NCBI GenBank assembly: GCA_017470645.1
Contig: JAFUYJ010000032.1
Location: 1 to 36,444, forward strand
DNA: 36,444 nt
DNA from: Clostridia bacterium
Lineage (GTDB): Bacteria > Bacillota > Clostridia > TANB77 > CAG-508
Direction of reading: 5' to 3'
In this document: positions 24,601-34,303 of the stretch, piece after piece
Layout: every line of letters begins with the position of its first letter
Numbering within the stretch: the first letter of the stretch is position 1
The notes under the pieces: generated by a model
The model's database searches: none
Seen by the model: the letters and a program-made list of their open reading frames with translations, nothing else
What the model was told of the DNA's origin: nothing
Position numbers and translations under genes: made by a program

Positions 24601-27600
24601 TCAAAAATAAAGTCATTTATTATTTTAGGTGGTATCCAAGTAGATCCAAGTTTTATTCCAATTTCTCCAGCAGTTAAATCTTTTGGGATAACCTCTGTAA
24701 GTCTTTCTACATTTATTTTAAATCTTTCATCATTTTCAGCAAATTGTTTTGCAATTTTTAGCCTTTCTCTTACATTGCCAGATAAATATTCATCTGCTGT
24801 TACCCAAGTATCTGTTTCTGAATATTCTGGTATTAAAAAGATTTCTCCTTCAAGATTTTTAATCACTTCATCCATTGGCTTATTACATAGCTTTTGCATA
24901 TAATCTAAATCAACTTTAGCCTTTTCTTGTATTGATAAAATTAGTGCCTCATTTGCAGTATCAACTTTATCAATTTCAATATTGGCATTTATTGTTCTTT
25001 TAGTAAATATATCAGCTTTTCCAATGAATTTTCCATCTCCATCTAATTTTTCAAGTGAGCATAATAAATAATAACTGCTATCCTCTGTAAATGCTCTTGA
25101 ATTAGGGTTTGAATTAATTAGTCCATATTCGCGTGTAAATGCGTCATATAACTCATTTAATCTTTCTTGTGATGAATGTATCATCTCATCAGAATAACCT
25201 TGCATTTGATAATCTATAACTTGTCTTACTTGTTCTCGTAATGCTATCATTCCTTTTATTCTGTTTTTAGTTGTTACAGGCAATTCTTGAAGTGTCATTT
25301 TACTATTTTCTCTATAATATACATTTCCATTTTTTAATGTATATGAGAAGTTTCTTACATCTGGATCTGCAGGTATAGATTTTTCTTCCGTTTCAATATC
25401 ATTTTCAACAGAATAATCCTCTATTTGAGCGTGTATATTTGTAATTGCATATTCAAGTAAATCCTCTAATTTTTGATTTTCATAAGGTTTGCAAGTAGAA
25501 TCTAGCCTTCCATATTGAGTTGTTTTCATCTCCATATTACCTAATATCATTTCTGGATTATCTACAAAGTATTTGTTCATTGTAATATTGTTTTCGTCTT
25601 TGTCTAAATATACCCAGTCTGGCATTATATCTGTCATATTATCTCTTTTTTGCAAGAAGATAATATCAGAGGTAACTTCTGTTCCTGCATTTTTAGTAAA
25701 AGTATTATTAGGTAGTCTTATTGCACCTAATAAATCAGCCCTTTGTGCTATATATTTTCTAACTTCTGGGCTTTCTTTATCTAGTGTTCCTTTACTTGTA
25801 ATAAAAGCAACTACTCCTCCTGGTCTAACTTTGTCTAGTGTTTTAGCAAAGAATAAATCGTGAATTAAGAAATTGTTTTTATCATATTTAGGATCATTTA
25901 CTTTAAAGTTTCCAAATGGAACATTTCCAATGGCTACATCAAAAAAGCTGTCTGGTAGATTTGCTTTTTCATAGCCTTTTACTTGAATATTTGCATTTTG
26001 ATATAGTTGTTTTGCTATTCTACCACTAATTGAATCTAGTTCCACTCCGTATAGTTTAGAATTACTTAATTCTTGTGGTATCATTCCAAAGAAATTACCA
26101 GTACCACAACTTGGCTCTAATATATTAGCCTCTTGTAATCCCATATTTTGAAGTGCTTTATATATTGATTTTATTACTATTGGTGGTGTATAGAAAGCCG
26201 TCAGTGTTGATGCTCTTGCATCTTTATATTCTTCTTCAGTTAGTAATTCTTTTAATTGCTCATATTCAGTATGCCAATTATCTTTACTTTCATCAAAGCA
26301 GTCTGGTAAACCACCCCAGCCTACATATTTTGAAAGTATTTCTTGTTCTTCTGCTGTTGCTAATCTATTTTCATTTTCGCATTGTTTTAAAACTTTTATA
26401 GCTTCAACATTCCATTTGAACTTTTCTTTTGGAGTGCCTTCTCCAAGATTTTCATTTTCTATATGATAGTTCTGTTTGAATTCTTTAACAGATATGTAAT
26501 TTGTTAAAGGTTCTCGATTCTCTTCTGGTGGTGGCTGTTCTGTGTAATAAATTGAATTTACACTTGTAACTATTGAGAATTCACTACTTACAAAGTTTTG
26601 TTCTTGTGATAAATATAGTTCTTTAAATCTTGTATATAGCATTTCAAGAAATACTGCTGTTCTTTCATTCATATACAAGTTATAATCTAATAACAATACT
26701 TTGTTGTTGTCTTTATCTATTCTATCAATAATGTATTGATTTTCATCATCTTCTAAATATACAACACTACCTTGTATTAGTTCAGACCTTTCAACTAGCA
26801 AATCATTCAATTCACTAATAAATCCCTGTAATTTTTGATTTAATTCATCAGTAGGATCATTTTCTGCCTCAAGTATTTCACTAAAATATTGTATTGTTTG
26901 ATGTATAGCCACTTTATTGCTTAATTGTTCTCTAATATCATCAGAAGTTATTGGATTATCTTTATATTCATCATCTGGATCACTTGTATCAAATATGTCA
27001 AATTCGGTTTCAAATTCTAATAATCTTTGCTCTAATGACTTATTTTCGTTTGTATCTACAATTTCAGTATTAGCTATACCTTCTTTTTTATTAAGATATT
27101 GTTCATACTTAACCTTTTCCTCATCTGTTAAATATCTATCTAAACTAATTAGCTCTCTAATTCTTAATTCAACTTTATTCCAATTTAGTAGCATTTTAGG
27201 TGCATTATCTCCATAGCCTTTATTTAATGTAATTCCTTTGCTATCGTGCCAATGTCCTATTCCATCAAATCCTCTAATAGAACTTGAGCCACCAATTCCA
27301 TATTCTTGTTTTAAGAAAGCTATATTTTCTTTAGTTGATAGACTGCTTTGAAACTGCTCGTAAATTCTAAATTTTCCTTCAGAAAATCCGCTACCTTCAG
27401 TTAAGCAATTATCTATAATTTCTTGAGTAAAAGAAAAAGCAGGAGTATTTTCTACCTCTGCTAATTCTCTAACTCTATTTATTTGTTCATCTTCAGATAA
27501 GAAACTTAATTGTATATTAGTTCCTGCATTACTATCTCTTCCGCTTGACTCTTGAAGTTGTTCATCAAGCCCACCCATTGTAACTGGTTCTCCTGTTTCA

Positions 27601-28703
27601 TCTGCTCGTTCACTTGATTCTGTTCTGCTAGTTGTGCTATTATCTGTTCTACTCTCGTTTGAGCTGTTTCTTGTATTTCTCCTAAATGTTCTTCCATTTT
27701 GCCATCTAGCATCAGCTCTGTGTAAAGTCCTCTTTTGTGTTCCTTCAGATACTCTAACCTCATTCTCGAATATTTGCCCTGTGGCATCTCCTTCGTTTGT
27801 GGCGACTCTAGGTCTGGTACTTGATAATCCCCTACTTGTTTGTACTTCAACTCCATTTTCATTACTCCTTTCACTCTCATTTTTTTCTTCTCTATTATTA
27901 TCATAATTTATGTTTTTAGTTTTATCAAATGTGCGATTTTGATTTTTTTCTGAAATCTCTAAATTCTTTATTGTAGAATATATTTCTCGCAGTCCTGTTT
28001 CTGCTATATCACTTGTTACTACACCTAATCTAGCAATAACTTTATTAGTATTAAAGTTAGTTATAAGTCTAAAATCATCTGGTGTAAATATCTCAGTTGG
28101 ATCTAGTCCACATCTTTTCATAATCATATATGAAACAGAATTAGATAATAAATTTCTAAAGTTAAACTCTACATTATAATCATCTAATTCTTCTAAAAAA
28201 CTATTTTCTTTAACATCATTTATATCAGTTAGATAATCTTGCACATTATCATCAACTAAATTATAAGATGCTGAAATAATACTACTTGCTAAATCTCCTT
28301 TATTATCTAGCTCTCCAAATGAATTTTCAAGTGTTTCAATTATAGAATCTTCATAATTTTTCTTTACACTCCATAATTCAAATTTTCTACCTAACCCACT
28401 AAATGTATCTGATACATCAAAAACATGTCTTAATGTATTTCTTCCATTTACATTAGAAATTAAAGCAATTCCTTTTGCACCTTTGCTTATCCATCTTTTT
28501 AGTTTGGTATTCCAGGTATCTATATCAGCACAAGCTGTTGCCTCTGGCTTTTGAGCATAGATTAAAACTTGTTCATCAAATGAATATTTGTAATTGTTTG
28601 CAGCAGTATCAAGGAATTTCATCCACTCTTCAGGAGTATTCGTTATTTGTTTAATTGTATCTCTTGATAACTCGTTTATTCTTTGATATTTGTTAGTTGG
28701 CAT
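21684..28703 (-). CDS. Giant ArdC / N6-adenine methyltransferase / SNF2-type helicase protein
   Basis: The 2339-residue protein starts 7 bases after GGGAGGT. The N-terminus (1-180) is ArdC-like (TPEEWMKFLDTAANNYKYSF, then DEQVLIYAQKPEATACADI). A variable Arg/Ser/Thr/Asn-rich linker follows (about 270-400). The methyltransferase domain has the SAM-binding motif ILEPSCGTGNFFG near 863 and a catalytic motif NVPFG near 923, a variant of NPPF/NPPY. The helicase domain has Walker A LLAHEVGAGKTFEM near 1533, DEAHNFKNL near 1693, TGTPVSNSMAELYTM, and motif VI QREGRIIRQGNQ near 2034. The C-terminus is coiled-coil. Similar proteins (LtrC/DEAD-methylase type) are a hallmark of Tn1549-like elements; an anti-restriction and DNA-processing role is assumed. 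There is no in-frame CGG in 2339 codons. Confidence 0.88.
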   Translation of the reverse strand: MPTNKYQRINELSRDTIKQITNTPEEWMKFLDTAANNYKYSFDEQVLIYAQKPEATACADIDTWNTKLKRWISKGAKGIALISNVNGRNTLRHVFDVSDTFSGLGRKFELWSVKKNYEDSIIETLENSFGELDNKGDLASSIISASYNLVDDNVQDYLTDINDVKENSFLEELDDYNVEFNFRNLLSNSVSYMIMKRCGLDPTEIFTPDDFRLITNFNTNKVIARLGVVTSDIAETGLREIYSTIKNLEISEKNQNRTFDKTKNINYDNNREEKNESERSNENGVEVQTSRGLSSTRPRVATNEGDATGQIFENEVRVSEGTQKRTLHRADARWQNGRTFRRNTRNSSNESRTDNSTTSRTESSERADETGEPVTMGGLDEQLQESSGRDSNAGTNIQLSFLSEDEQINRVRELAEVENTPAFSFTQEIIDNCLTEGSGFSEGKFRIYEQFQSSLSTKENIAFLKQEYGIGGSSSIRGFDGIGHWHDSKGITLNKGYGDNAPKMLLNWNKVELRIRELISLDRYLTDEEKVKYEQYLNKKEGIANTEIVDTNENKSLEQRLLEFETEFDIFDTSDPDDEYKDNPITSDDIREQLSNKVAIHQTIQYFSEILEAENDPTDELNQKLQGFISELNDLLVERSELIQGSVVYLEDDENQYIIDRIDKDNNKVLLLDYNLYMNERTAVFLEMLYTRFKELYLSQEQNFVSSEFSIVTSVNSIYYTEQPPPEENREPLTNYISVKEFKQNYHIENENLGEGTPKEKFKWNVEAIKVLKQCENENRLATAEEQEILSKYVGWGGLPDCFDESKDNWHTEYEQLKELLTEEEYKDARASTLTAFYTPPIVIKSIYKALQNMGLQEANILEPSCGTGNFFGMIPQELSNSKLYGVELDSISGRIAKQLYQNANIQVKGYEKANLPDSFFDVAIGNVPFGNFKVNDPKYDKNNFLIHDLFFAKTLDKVRPGGVVAFITSKGTLDKESPEVRKYIAQRADLLGAIRLPNNTFTKNAGTEVTSDIIFLQKRDNMTDIMPDWVYLDKDENNITMNKYFVDNPEMILGNMEMKTTQYGRLDSTCKPYENQKLEDLLEYAITNIHAQIEDYSVENDIETEEKSIPADPDVRNFSYTLKNGNVYYRENSKMTLQELPVTTKNRIKGMIALREQVRQVIDYQMQGYSDEMIHSSQERLNELYDAFTREYGLINSNPNSRAFTEDSSYYLLCSLEKLDGDGKFIGKADIFTKRTINANIEIDKVDTANEALILSIQEKAKVDLDYMQKLCNKPMDEVIKNLEGEIFLIPEYSETDTWVTADEYLSGNVRERLKIAKQFAENDERFKINVERLTEVIPKDLTAGEIGIKLGSTWIPPKIINDFIFELLDTPFYCKNRINVRYSEYTSDWYVENKNLDSSNVKAYSTYGTKAINAYKIIEETLNLKDVKIFDTFIDIDGKKQRVLNKKETAIAQSKQDMIKQAFLDWVWKDADRREELTTLYNEKFNSIRPREYDGKYINFVGMNPEIKLRKHQLNAIAHVMYGKNVLLAHEVGAGKTFEMVASAMESKRLGLATKSLFVVPNHIVTQFASEFLQLYPSANILVTTKKDFELKNRKKFCSRIATGEYDAVIIGHSQFEKIPISEERQRAYLEKEIEDITDGIQRIKYENGERYTIKQLEQAKRQIQTKLDNLNKRDRKDDVVTFEELGVDKIFVDEAHNFKNLFLYTKMRNVGGIAQTEAQKSSDLFLKCRYLDEITGGKGIVFATGTPVSNSMAELYTMQRYLQYDQLVHHGLEHFDNWASTFGETVTAIELKPEGSGYKAKTRFSKFHNLPELMSLFKEVADIQTADTLNLPTPEYEKINVVVKPSEIQKDMVTKLGERAEEIRSGTIDASKDNMLKITNEGRKLALDQRLINPLLEDSENSKVNACVDNVFKIWEEGTPKKLTQLIFCDLSTPKDNNAFEKDEFTDVYNDVKKKLIAKGIPKEEIVFIHEADTEAKKKELFSKVRNGDVRVLIGSTQKMGAGTNVQDKLIALHHLDCPWRPSDLTQREGRIIRQGNQNEKVYTYTYVTEGTFDAYLYQLVEQKQKFISQIMTSKTPMRTMEDIDEKALSYGEIKALATGNPKILEKTNLDSDVAKLNLLKQDFYSQKYLLQDKIAKYYPAEIDRAEEKIAAMEEDTIKLQEYTKNNSDGFSPMKINGIVFTDKNSAGMKILECCKGIKSTESVELGEYRGFKMNLTFDSVNREFKMVLTNKFSYYVELGQDIYGNITRINNCLEAIETKIPMERDKLDNIKTQLETAKKEVEKEFPQEQELQEKQKRLNELNVELKLNEQEHEMFGDEKEEKEEKSYSKNSPERY

Positions 28704-28706
28704 AAA

Positions 28707-29051
28707 TTATACCTCCCTTTTTTCACTTTTCCTCTTTTCTGTTTCAGCTCGTAATTCTTCAAAATAATCTCTTGAAGGATAGTAAACATTTATAAAATCA
28801 AATAATTGATTTATTATAAATTTAATTTCTAAAGGAAATAAGCTAATTAGTGCTTTTTCTTCTTCATCAGTTTCTCTTTTATTCATTACTAAACCGAATT
28901 TTACAATTTTTTCTTGAAGTTCTTTAGCTTTTTGTCCTTTTTCGCCTACATAATCTTTTTCGTTAAGTCTTAATATTTCGTACAATTTGTTGTACTCATC
29001 TCTGTTTAAATATATTTTTGTTGGTTGTGTTTTATTTTCTTTATTATTCAT
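28707..29051 (-). CDS. Hypothetical protein
   Basis: The 114-residue protein has AAGGAG 9 bases before its ATG, which lies inside the end of the previous gene. It is charged, with an N-terminal TKIYLNRDEYNKLYEILRLN segment and a hydrophobic middle helix (ALISLFPLEIKFIINQLFDF) that is short for a membrane span. It ends 3 bp before the giant methyltransferase-helicase start, so the two are co-expressed. The family is not recognised. Confidence 0.7.
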   Translation of the reverse strand: MNNKENKTQPTKIYLNRDEYNKLYEILRLNEKDYVGEKGQKAKELQEKIVKFGLVMNKRETDEEEKALISLFPLEIKFIINQLFDFINVYYPSRDYFEELRAETEKRKSEKREV

Positions 29052-29277
29052 TTTTCATTTCTCCTTTTTCATTTTCTAAATCATTAAAATAATCTAATGT
29101 TGTTCTATTTTTTATATGTTCTCGTAGTAAAATAATATTTTGAACATCTTCATCATTTGTAATTTTCTTCAAATCTTCTATTTGTAACTTTTGTATATCT
29201 TTCTCATTAGCAATTCCTAATTCTTTCAGCTTGTTATATGTCTTAATTCTTGTGTTTTCATACTTTTTTCTAGGCAT
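29044..29277 (-). CDS. Hypothetical small protein
   Basis: The 77-residue protein has AAGGAGGTG before its ATG. It is Lys/Asn-rich, with a segment resembling a helix-hairpin-helix (TYNKLKELGIANEKDIQKLQ). Its end overlaps the next gene by 8 bases. No family is recognised. Confidence 0.65.
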   Translation of the reverse strand: MPRKKYENTRIKTYNKLKELGIANEKDIQKLQIEDLKKITNDEDVQNIILLREHIKNRTTLDYFNDLENEKGEMKNE

Positions 29278-29300
29278 TATACACCTCCTTAATTACTCAA

Positions 29301-29328
29301 AAGAGAGTTAGATTTCTCCAACTCTCTT
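29301..29328 (-). terminator. Hairpin after the adhesin gene
   Basis: AAGAGAGTT pairs with AACTCTCTT around a 10-base loop. The U-run on the minus strand is short (TTTT), so termination is probably partial. It lies 10 bp after the adhesin stop. Confidence 0.6.
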
Positions 29329-29338
29329 AATCACAAGT

Positions 29339-32300
29339 CTATTTATCTTTTTTTGAGTCTTTATAAACTCGTATTACTATTAAAGCTAGTCCTAATAAAG
29401 CTAACAGCAATGTTCCTAATATAAATTTCTTGTTGCCTATATCACCTGTTTGTGGTACTTCTATTTTCTTATTAGTAAATTCAAAGCTATATGCTTCATC
29501 TTTTTCTTCAGTTTCAACATTATCAATAAATACACCTTTGTCATTTATTTCAACTTTTACAACTCTTTCAGAGATTTCATAATCTGCTGGTGCTTGTAAT
29601 TCTTTGATGAAGTAAATTCCGTATCTTAAGTTTTCAAAAACTATTATTCCATCATCTGTGTTAGATTCTATCTTTTGAATTAGTTTTGTGCATTCTTCAT
29701 CCTCATAAATTCCGAATGTGAATTTATCTTTGATTACTTCTTTTGTTTCTTCATCAATTTTTACTAATTTAACATTTTTTAATATAGGTTTATCTTTCAT
29801 TACAATGTGTTGAGTAGCTTTGTCATAAGTAACTTCAAATTCTATACTTTCAGCTATTTCATAGCCGTATGGTGCAGTTATTTCAATTAGAGTGTATTTT
29901 TTACCTTCTTCAAGTCCTTTAACTTTATGAGCCTCTTTAGTAGATGTCCACTCATCAATAATGTTATTATCTTTGTCAACTACTTGAAGCTTCGCATTTT
30001 CAATTTCTTTTTCATTTGTAATATCAGTTTTAGTTATCTCAACAATTTTATCAACCATTTCTATGTGTTGAGTTTCTTTATCTGTTGTAACTTCAAATTC
30101 TGCATCTGTGGCTTTTACAAATCCATCTGCAACAACTTCTTCATGTAATGTGTATTTTTTTCCTTCTTCAAGATTTTTAATCTTATGACTTTCTTTTGTT
30201 GAAACCCACTCATCAATGATATTTTTATCTCCGTCGAAGACCTGTATCTTCGCCCCTTCAATTTCTTCTCCACCGATGTCGACCTTGCTCATCTCAACAA
30301 TTTTATCAACCATTTCTATATGTTGAGTTTCTTTATCTGTTGTAACTTCAAATTCTACATCTGTGGCTTTTACAAATCCATCTGCAACAACTTCTTCGTG
30401 TAATGTATATTTTTTACCTTCTTCAAGGTTTTTAATCTTATGACTTTCTTTTGTTGAAACCCACTCATCAATGATATTTTTATCTCCGTCGAAGACCTGT
30501 ATCTTCGCCCCTTCAATTTCTTCTCCACCGATGTCGACCTTGCTCATCTCAACAACTTTGTCTATCATTGTAACTTTTTGAATTTCATTTGTGTTCTCAA
30601 CTTTGAACTCTATTTCAGTTGATTTTGTATATCCCTCTGGAGCTATTGTTTCGATTAATTTGTATGTTTTTCCTGTTTCTAATCCCTCAATTTTGTGAGA
30701 TTTCTTACCAGAAACCCATTCATCAATAATGTTACCATTTTTTACATCTACAACTTGTAGAGTAGCCCCTTCAAGTTCTTTATCTCCTGTAATATCAGTC
30801 TTTGAGAATTCAGTTATTGTAGTTTTATTAACAATATTTTCAGTATGGTTATATACAGTAGTTGTTGTATCTTTTTGTTTTAATGTAATTTCGTGTTTGA
30901 TATTATCTAACACCAAGCCTTTTAGAGTTTCTATTTCTTGTATCTCATAAACTCCTAACGGAAGATTTTTAATGTTTAAAGATCCGTCTTTATTTAGGTT
31001 GAATGTTCCAACTACTGCACCTTTTTTATAAATCACACTACCATCAGCCATATCTCTTATTGTTTCTTTCGCTGTTAATTTGAATTTGATTCCACTTAAA
31101 TCTGTTACATCAACAAGAGATAAATCTGCATCTTTAACTAATTCAATAGTCTTTTTTATTGTAATATTAGCAGTAGGTTGCTCATTTCCTATTGTAACTG
31201 TTATATAAGCATCAAATTCTTTATCATATTCTAGTGTTTTATTTTGATTATTAATATCGAAGATACAATCTTCTTCTAATTTTACAAATCCAGTAGGAAC
31301 TTTAATTTCATCTATTTTATATGTTCCTGCCTCAATTTTATCTTCTGTATATGCTACTGCATTTTCATCTGTTGTCCAAGTGAATGTTCTTTCTTTACCT
31401 ATTTTGCAAGATGTTTCTTCCCATTCATTTGTATCTCTATTAAGTTTGTATAGTTTAAATGTTGCATTTGAAAAAGTTATCTTTTTACCAGTCTTTTGGT
31501 CAACTTTGATTATTTTTAAATAACTTTCAAATGGTGTATCATTTTCAACCAATTCTTTAATTACTCCATCAGAGTTTTTATCTATTGTTACATAGAATTC
31601 TTCAACTTTATTCATCTCTGGAGATGGTATTATTGTTTCATTTACTGTGTAATCTCCATAAGCCAATAAGTTAGAAACTCCGTGTCCTGTTTTATCTGTT
31701 GTAAATACTGCATATTCATCTTTTGAATACTCATCTAAATGTTTTAATGCCTCATCAAAACTTCCATAATATTTAACATATTTTGTAAGTATTGCAGTAA
31801 ATTCCGCACCTTCAACTACTTTAGCTGTTTTACTATCTTTTCCAGATATTTTTATTACTTCAAATTTTGCTTTTTGAACAGAGTTTGTTACATTTTCATT
31901 TACACTAATTGTTTTTGTTTTGCTATCTTTATAGCTTAATATAAGTGTATGCTTTTCTGCATCTAGAATGTAACCCTTTGGTGCTTTTGTTTCTTTTGTA
32001 TAATAATTTCCTAAAGGAATGTTAGCTAATGTGCTTCCATTTATTTTTAAGTCAGCTTTTGTATTTATAATTTTAATTGTAACTACACCACTTTCATTGA
32101 ATGTGAATTTAGCTATTTCTTCATCTTTAGTAAAGTATCTTGTTGTTTTACTTTTATTATAAATGTCTTCATCAGCATATAACGTATATTCTGCTCCCGC
32201 GATATTTACATCTCCGTGATGAATTGTGCCATCAACTCTTGTAGCATTTTTTAGCTCTTTATCCTCTTTCTTAATTGTAATCTCTCCAAATGGCTCATCA

Positions 32301-34285
32301 TTTGTTTTTTCTGTACTTACAGATACCACAGGTGTAGTTTGGTCTTTATATTTTAATTCAAAGCTATATGTAGTATTATCTATCAAATAACCATCTGGTG
32401 CTTTTACTTCTTGATAATTGTATTTACCAAGTTTTAAGTCTGTTACAAGTATTTTGCCATTTGAATCAGTTGTAAATGTTTTATCATATTCAGAGTTCCA
32501 AATTCTATATTCAGCTCCTTTTAGATTAGCTGTTTTAGTTGAGTTCTTTTTAACTAATTCAAAATTACCTGTTGGCTCACTATTAGTTCTTTCAACACTT
32601 ACAGATACAACAGATGTTGTTTGGTCTTTGTATTTTAATTCAAAAGAATATATAGTGTTGTCTAATAAAAATCCGTCTGGAGCTTTTGTTTCTTGATAAT
32701 TGTATTTACCAAGTTTTAAGCCTGTTACACTGATTTTTCCGTTTGAATCTGTTGTGAATGTTTTATCATAATTATCTCCCCATACTCTGTATTCTGCACC
32801 TTTTAAATTCTTTGTTTTAGTTGCATTTTTCTTAACTAATTCAAAGTTTCCAGTTGGCTCACTATTAGTCCTTTCAACACTTACAGATATAACAGATGTT
32901 GTTTGGTCTTTGTATTTTAATTCAAAAGAATAAATAGTGTTGTCTAATAAAAATCCGTCTGGTGCTTTTGTTTCTTGATAATTGTATTTACCAAGTTTCA
33001 AACCTGTTACGCTAATTTTTCCGTTTGAATCTGTTGTAAATGTTTTATCATAATTATCTCCCCATACTCTGTATTCTGCACCTTGTAAATTCTTTGTTTT
33101 AGTTGCATTTTTCTTAACCAATTCAAAATTTCCAGTTGGCTCTTTATTAACAATAGCTTGAGTTGCAGTTTGATTAGGTTTTACTTCAACAGAATATGTT
33201 TGAGTATCTACTAGGTAGCCATAAGGTGCTGTCTTTTCTTTTATTGTATAAGTACCTTTTTTAATTTTTTGTAAAGTTATTTTTCCACCTGTAACTTTTA
33301 CATCTCCATTATATCCTGGACCTGTAACAGTAAATACTGCTCCATCAACTAATTCGTTTTTTGTATTTAATTTAGATAACTCTAAATTTCCTAAAGAATC
33401 TACTTTTACCTTCATAGCTAATGATGTAGGATCATTATAATTAAGTGCTATTAATTGGTCTTGACCTCCACCATTTAAGTCAAAATATATGCTTGTATCG
33501 TGGTCTTCTGTTCCTTCTTTTATTAAATTCCAAGAACGAGTTATATCATCTGTGATTGATACTGTTTCTCCTTCAAAACTCTCTGGTACAGAAATTGTAA
33601 GAGTATTTTCTCCTTTGTTATGCGAAAATCCTACTCCATCTTTTGATGTATTTATAGAATTATAGTTTTTAAATACACCATTTGTATCTGTTATTACTTT
33701 AGTTTCTCCTGCTTCAACTTCAATAGTTGTTGAATCAAAAGAAGGTCTTTGTTTGAATACATTTATTTGATTATTTATGTTGTTTTTAAAATTAACATAT
33801 TGAGCTTGAACATTTGAATCGACAAATGTTGCATTACTTCCCATTGCCTCCCAAATAAATTGTTGTGTGAACGCATAATCTTGTCTATATTGTTCCATTC
33901 CATTATCTCTAATGCGTTCATTTACTGTCCAATCTCCATATTTTGAATACCAACCAAAGTATGCTATTTTACAAGCTTTTTTCATTACTTCATTTGTTGG
34001 GGTATAGTAACTTCCGTTATATACGACACCATTGTCAAAATCGACTCCCAACTCTGAACAGAAGACTGTATGGCTTTCTCCTGTTCCTGTGTTAATTAAA
34101 CTTCTAGCAGTAATACCATATTGCAAGGTATCTGTTGTTTTTAAGAAAGTGGAATATTGATAACCTTTCCAGTTACCTGTACCACTTGCTGCAAAAACAT
34201 TACTTAAACTGCCTATAAAAGTAAGCAATACTAACATTATTGCCATTATCTTTTTACCTTTTTTCACTTTATTTTTCATCTCCAT
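29339..34285 (-). CDS. Giant thioester-domain/CnaB-repeat surface adhesin with sortase signal
   Basis: The 1648-residue protein starts 7 bases after AAAGGAG. It has a signal peptide (1-33, ending NVFAAS), then a thioester-type head domain with cysteine in HTVFCSELGV (near 77) and glutamine in FTQQFIWEAMG (near 143), the pair expected for an internal Cys-Gln bond that can couple covalently to a host or partner surface. About 13 CnaB/SpaA-like domains follow, each opening with a Lys-containing strand such as FELVKKNATKTK and closing with an Asn such as VERTNSEP, consistent with isopeptide bonds. The C-terminus has VPQTG near 1610, a membrane helix and a basic tail (YKDSKKDK). The class B sortase at 9382 is its probable anchoring enzyme. 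It likely mediates contact during mating or colonisation. Internal DNA repeats are listed separately. Confidence 0.9.
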   Translation of the reverse strand: MEMKNKVKKGKKIMAIMLVLLTFIGSLSNVFAASGTGNWKGYQYSTFLKTTDTLQYGITARSLINTGTGESHTVFCSELGVDFDNGVVYNGSYYTPTNEVMKKACKIAYFGWYSKYGDWTVNERIRDNGMEQYRQDYAFTQQFIWEAMGSNATFVDSNVQAQYVNFKNNINNQINVFKQRPSFDSTTIEVEAGETKVITDTNGVFKNYNSINTSKDGVGFSHNKGENTLTISVPESFEGETVSITDDITRSWNLIKEGTEDHDTSIYFDLNGGGQDQLIALNYNDPTSLAMKVKVDSLGNLELSKLNTKNELVDGAVFTVTGPGYNGDVKVTGGKITLQKIKKGTYTIKEKTAPYGYLVDTQTYSVEVKPNQTATQAIVNKEPTGNFELVKKNATKTKNLQGAEYRVWGDNYDKTFTTDSNGKISVTGLKLGKYNYQETKAPDGFLLDNTIYSFELKYKDQTTSVISVSVERTNSEPTGNFELVKKNATKTKNLKGAEYRVWGDNYDKTFTTDSNGKISVTGLKLGKYNYQETKAPDGFLLDNTIYSFELKYKDQTTSVVSVSVERTNSEPTGNFELVKKNSTKTANLKGAEYRIWNSEYDKTFTTDSNGKILVTDLKLGKYNYQEVKAPDGYLIDNTTYSFELKYKDQTTPVVSVSTEKTNDEPFGEITIKKEDKELKNATRVDGTIHHGDVNIAGAEYTLYADEDIYNKSKTTRYFTKDEEIAKFTFNESGVVTIKIINTKADLKINGSTLANIPLGNYYTKETKAPKGYILDAEKHTLILSYKDSKTKTISVNENVTNSVQKAKFEVIKISGKDSKTAKVVEGAEFTAILTKYVKYYGSFDEALKHLDEYSKDEYAVFTTDKTGHGVSNLLAYGDYTVNETIIPSPEMNKVEEFYVTIDKNSDGVIKELVENDTPFESYLKIIKVDQKTGKKITFSNATFKLYKLNRDTNEWEETSCKIGKERTFTWTTDENAVAYTEDKIEAGTYKIDEIKVPTGFVKLEEDCIFDINNQNKTLEYDKEFDAYITVTIGNEQPTANITIKKTIELVKDADLSLVDVTDLSGIKFKLTAKETIRDMADGSVIYKKGAVVGTFNLNKDGSLNIKNLPLGVYEIQEIETLKGLVLDNIKHEITLKQKDTTTTVYNHTENIVNKTTITEFSKTDITGDKELEGATLQVVDVKNGNIIDEWVSGKKSHKIEGLETGKTYKLIETIAPEGYTKSTEIEFKVENTNEIQKVTMIDKVVEMSKVDIGGEEIEGAKIQVFDGDKNIIDEWVSTKESHKIKNLEEGKKYTLHEEVVADGFVKATDVEFEVTTDKETQHIEMVDKIVEMSKVDIGGEEIEGAKIQVFDGDKNIIDEWVSTKESHKIKNLEEGKKYTLHEEVVADGFVKATDAEFEVTTDKETQHIEMVDKIVEITKTDITNEKEIENAKLQVVDKDNNIIDEWTSTKEAHKVKGLEEGKKYTLIEITAPYGYEIAESIEFEVTYDKATQHIVMKDKPILKNVKLVKIDEETKEVIKDKFTFGIYEDEECTKLIQKIESNTDDGIIVFENLRYGIYFIKELQAPADYEISERVVKVEINDKGVFIDNVETEEKDEAYSFEFTNKKIEVPQTGDIGNKKFILGTLLLALLGLALIVIRVYKDSKKDK
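30038..30547 (-). repeat. Two tandem 255-bp repeats in the adhesin gene
   Basis: Copies at 30038-30292 and 30293-30547 are almost identical (85 codons each, encoding the CnaB unit containing GGEEIEGAKIQVFDGDKN). A GC-richer block with uncommon codons (around 30231-30290) is repeated exactly at +255. Recent unequal recombination is likely. Confidence 0.85.
32292..33137 (-). repeat. Three tandem 282-bp repeats in the adhesin gene
   Basis: The anchor GGCTC recurs at 32292, 32574, 32856 and 33138, giving three units of 94 codons. They encode CnaB units beginning NFELVKKN and containing GAEYRVWGDNYDKTF. The two units nearest the protein N-terminus are more alike than the third. Confidence 0.85.
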
Positions 34286-34303
34286 AATAATCTCCTTTTC
34301 TTA

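Noticed and set aside
27506..27906. Open frames on both strands inside the Arg/Ser linker of the giant protein
   Set aside because: The low-complexity linker produces long spurious frames; neither has a ribosome site or recognisable domain.
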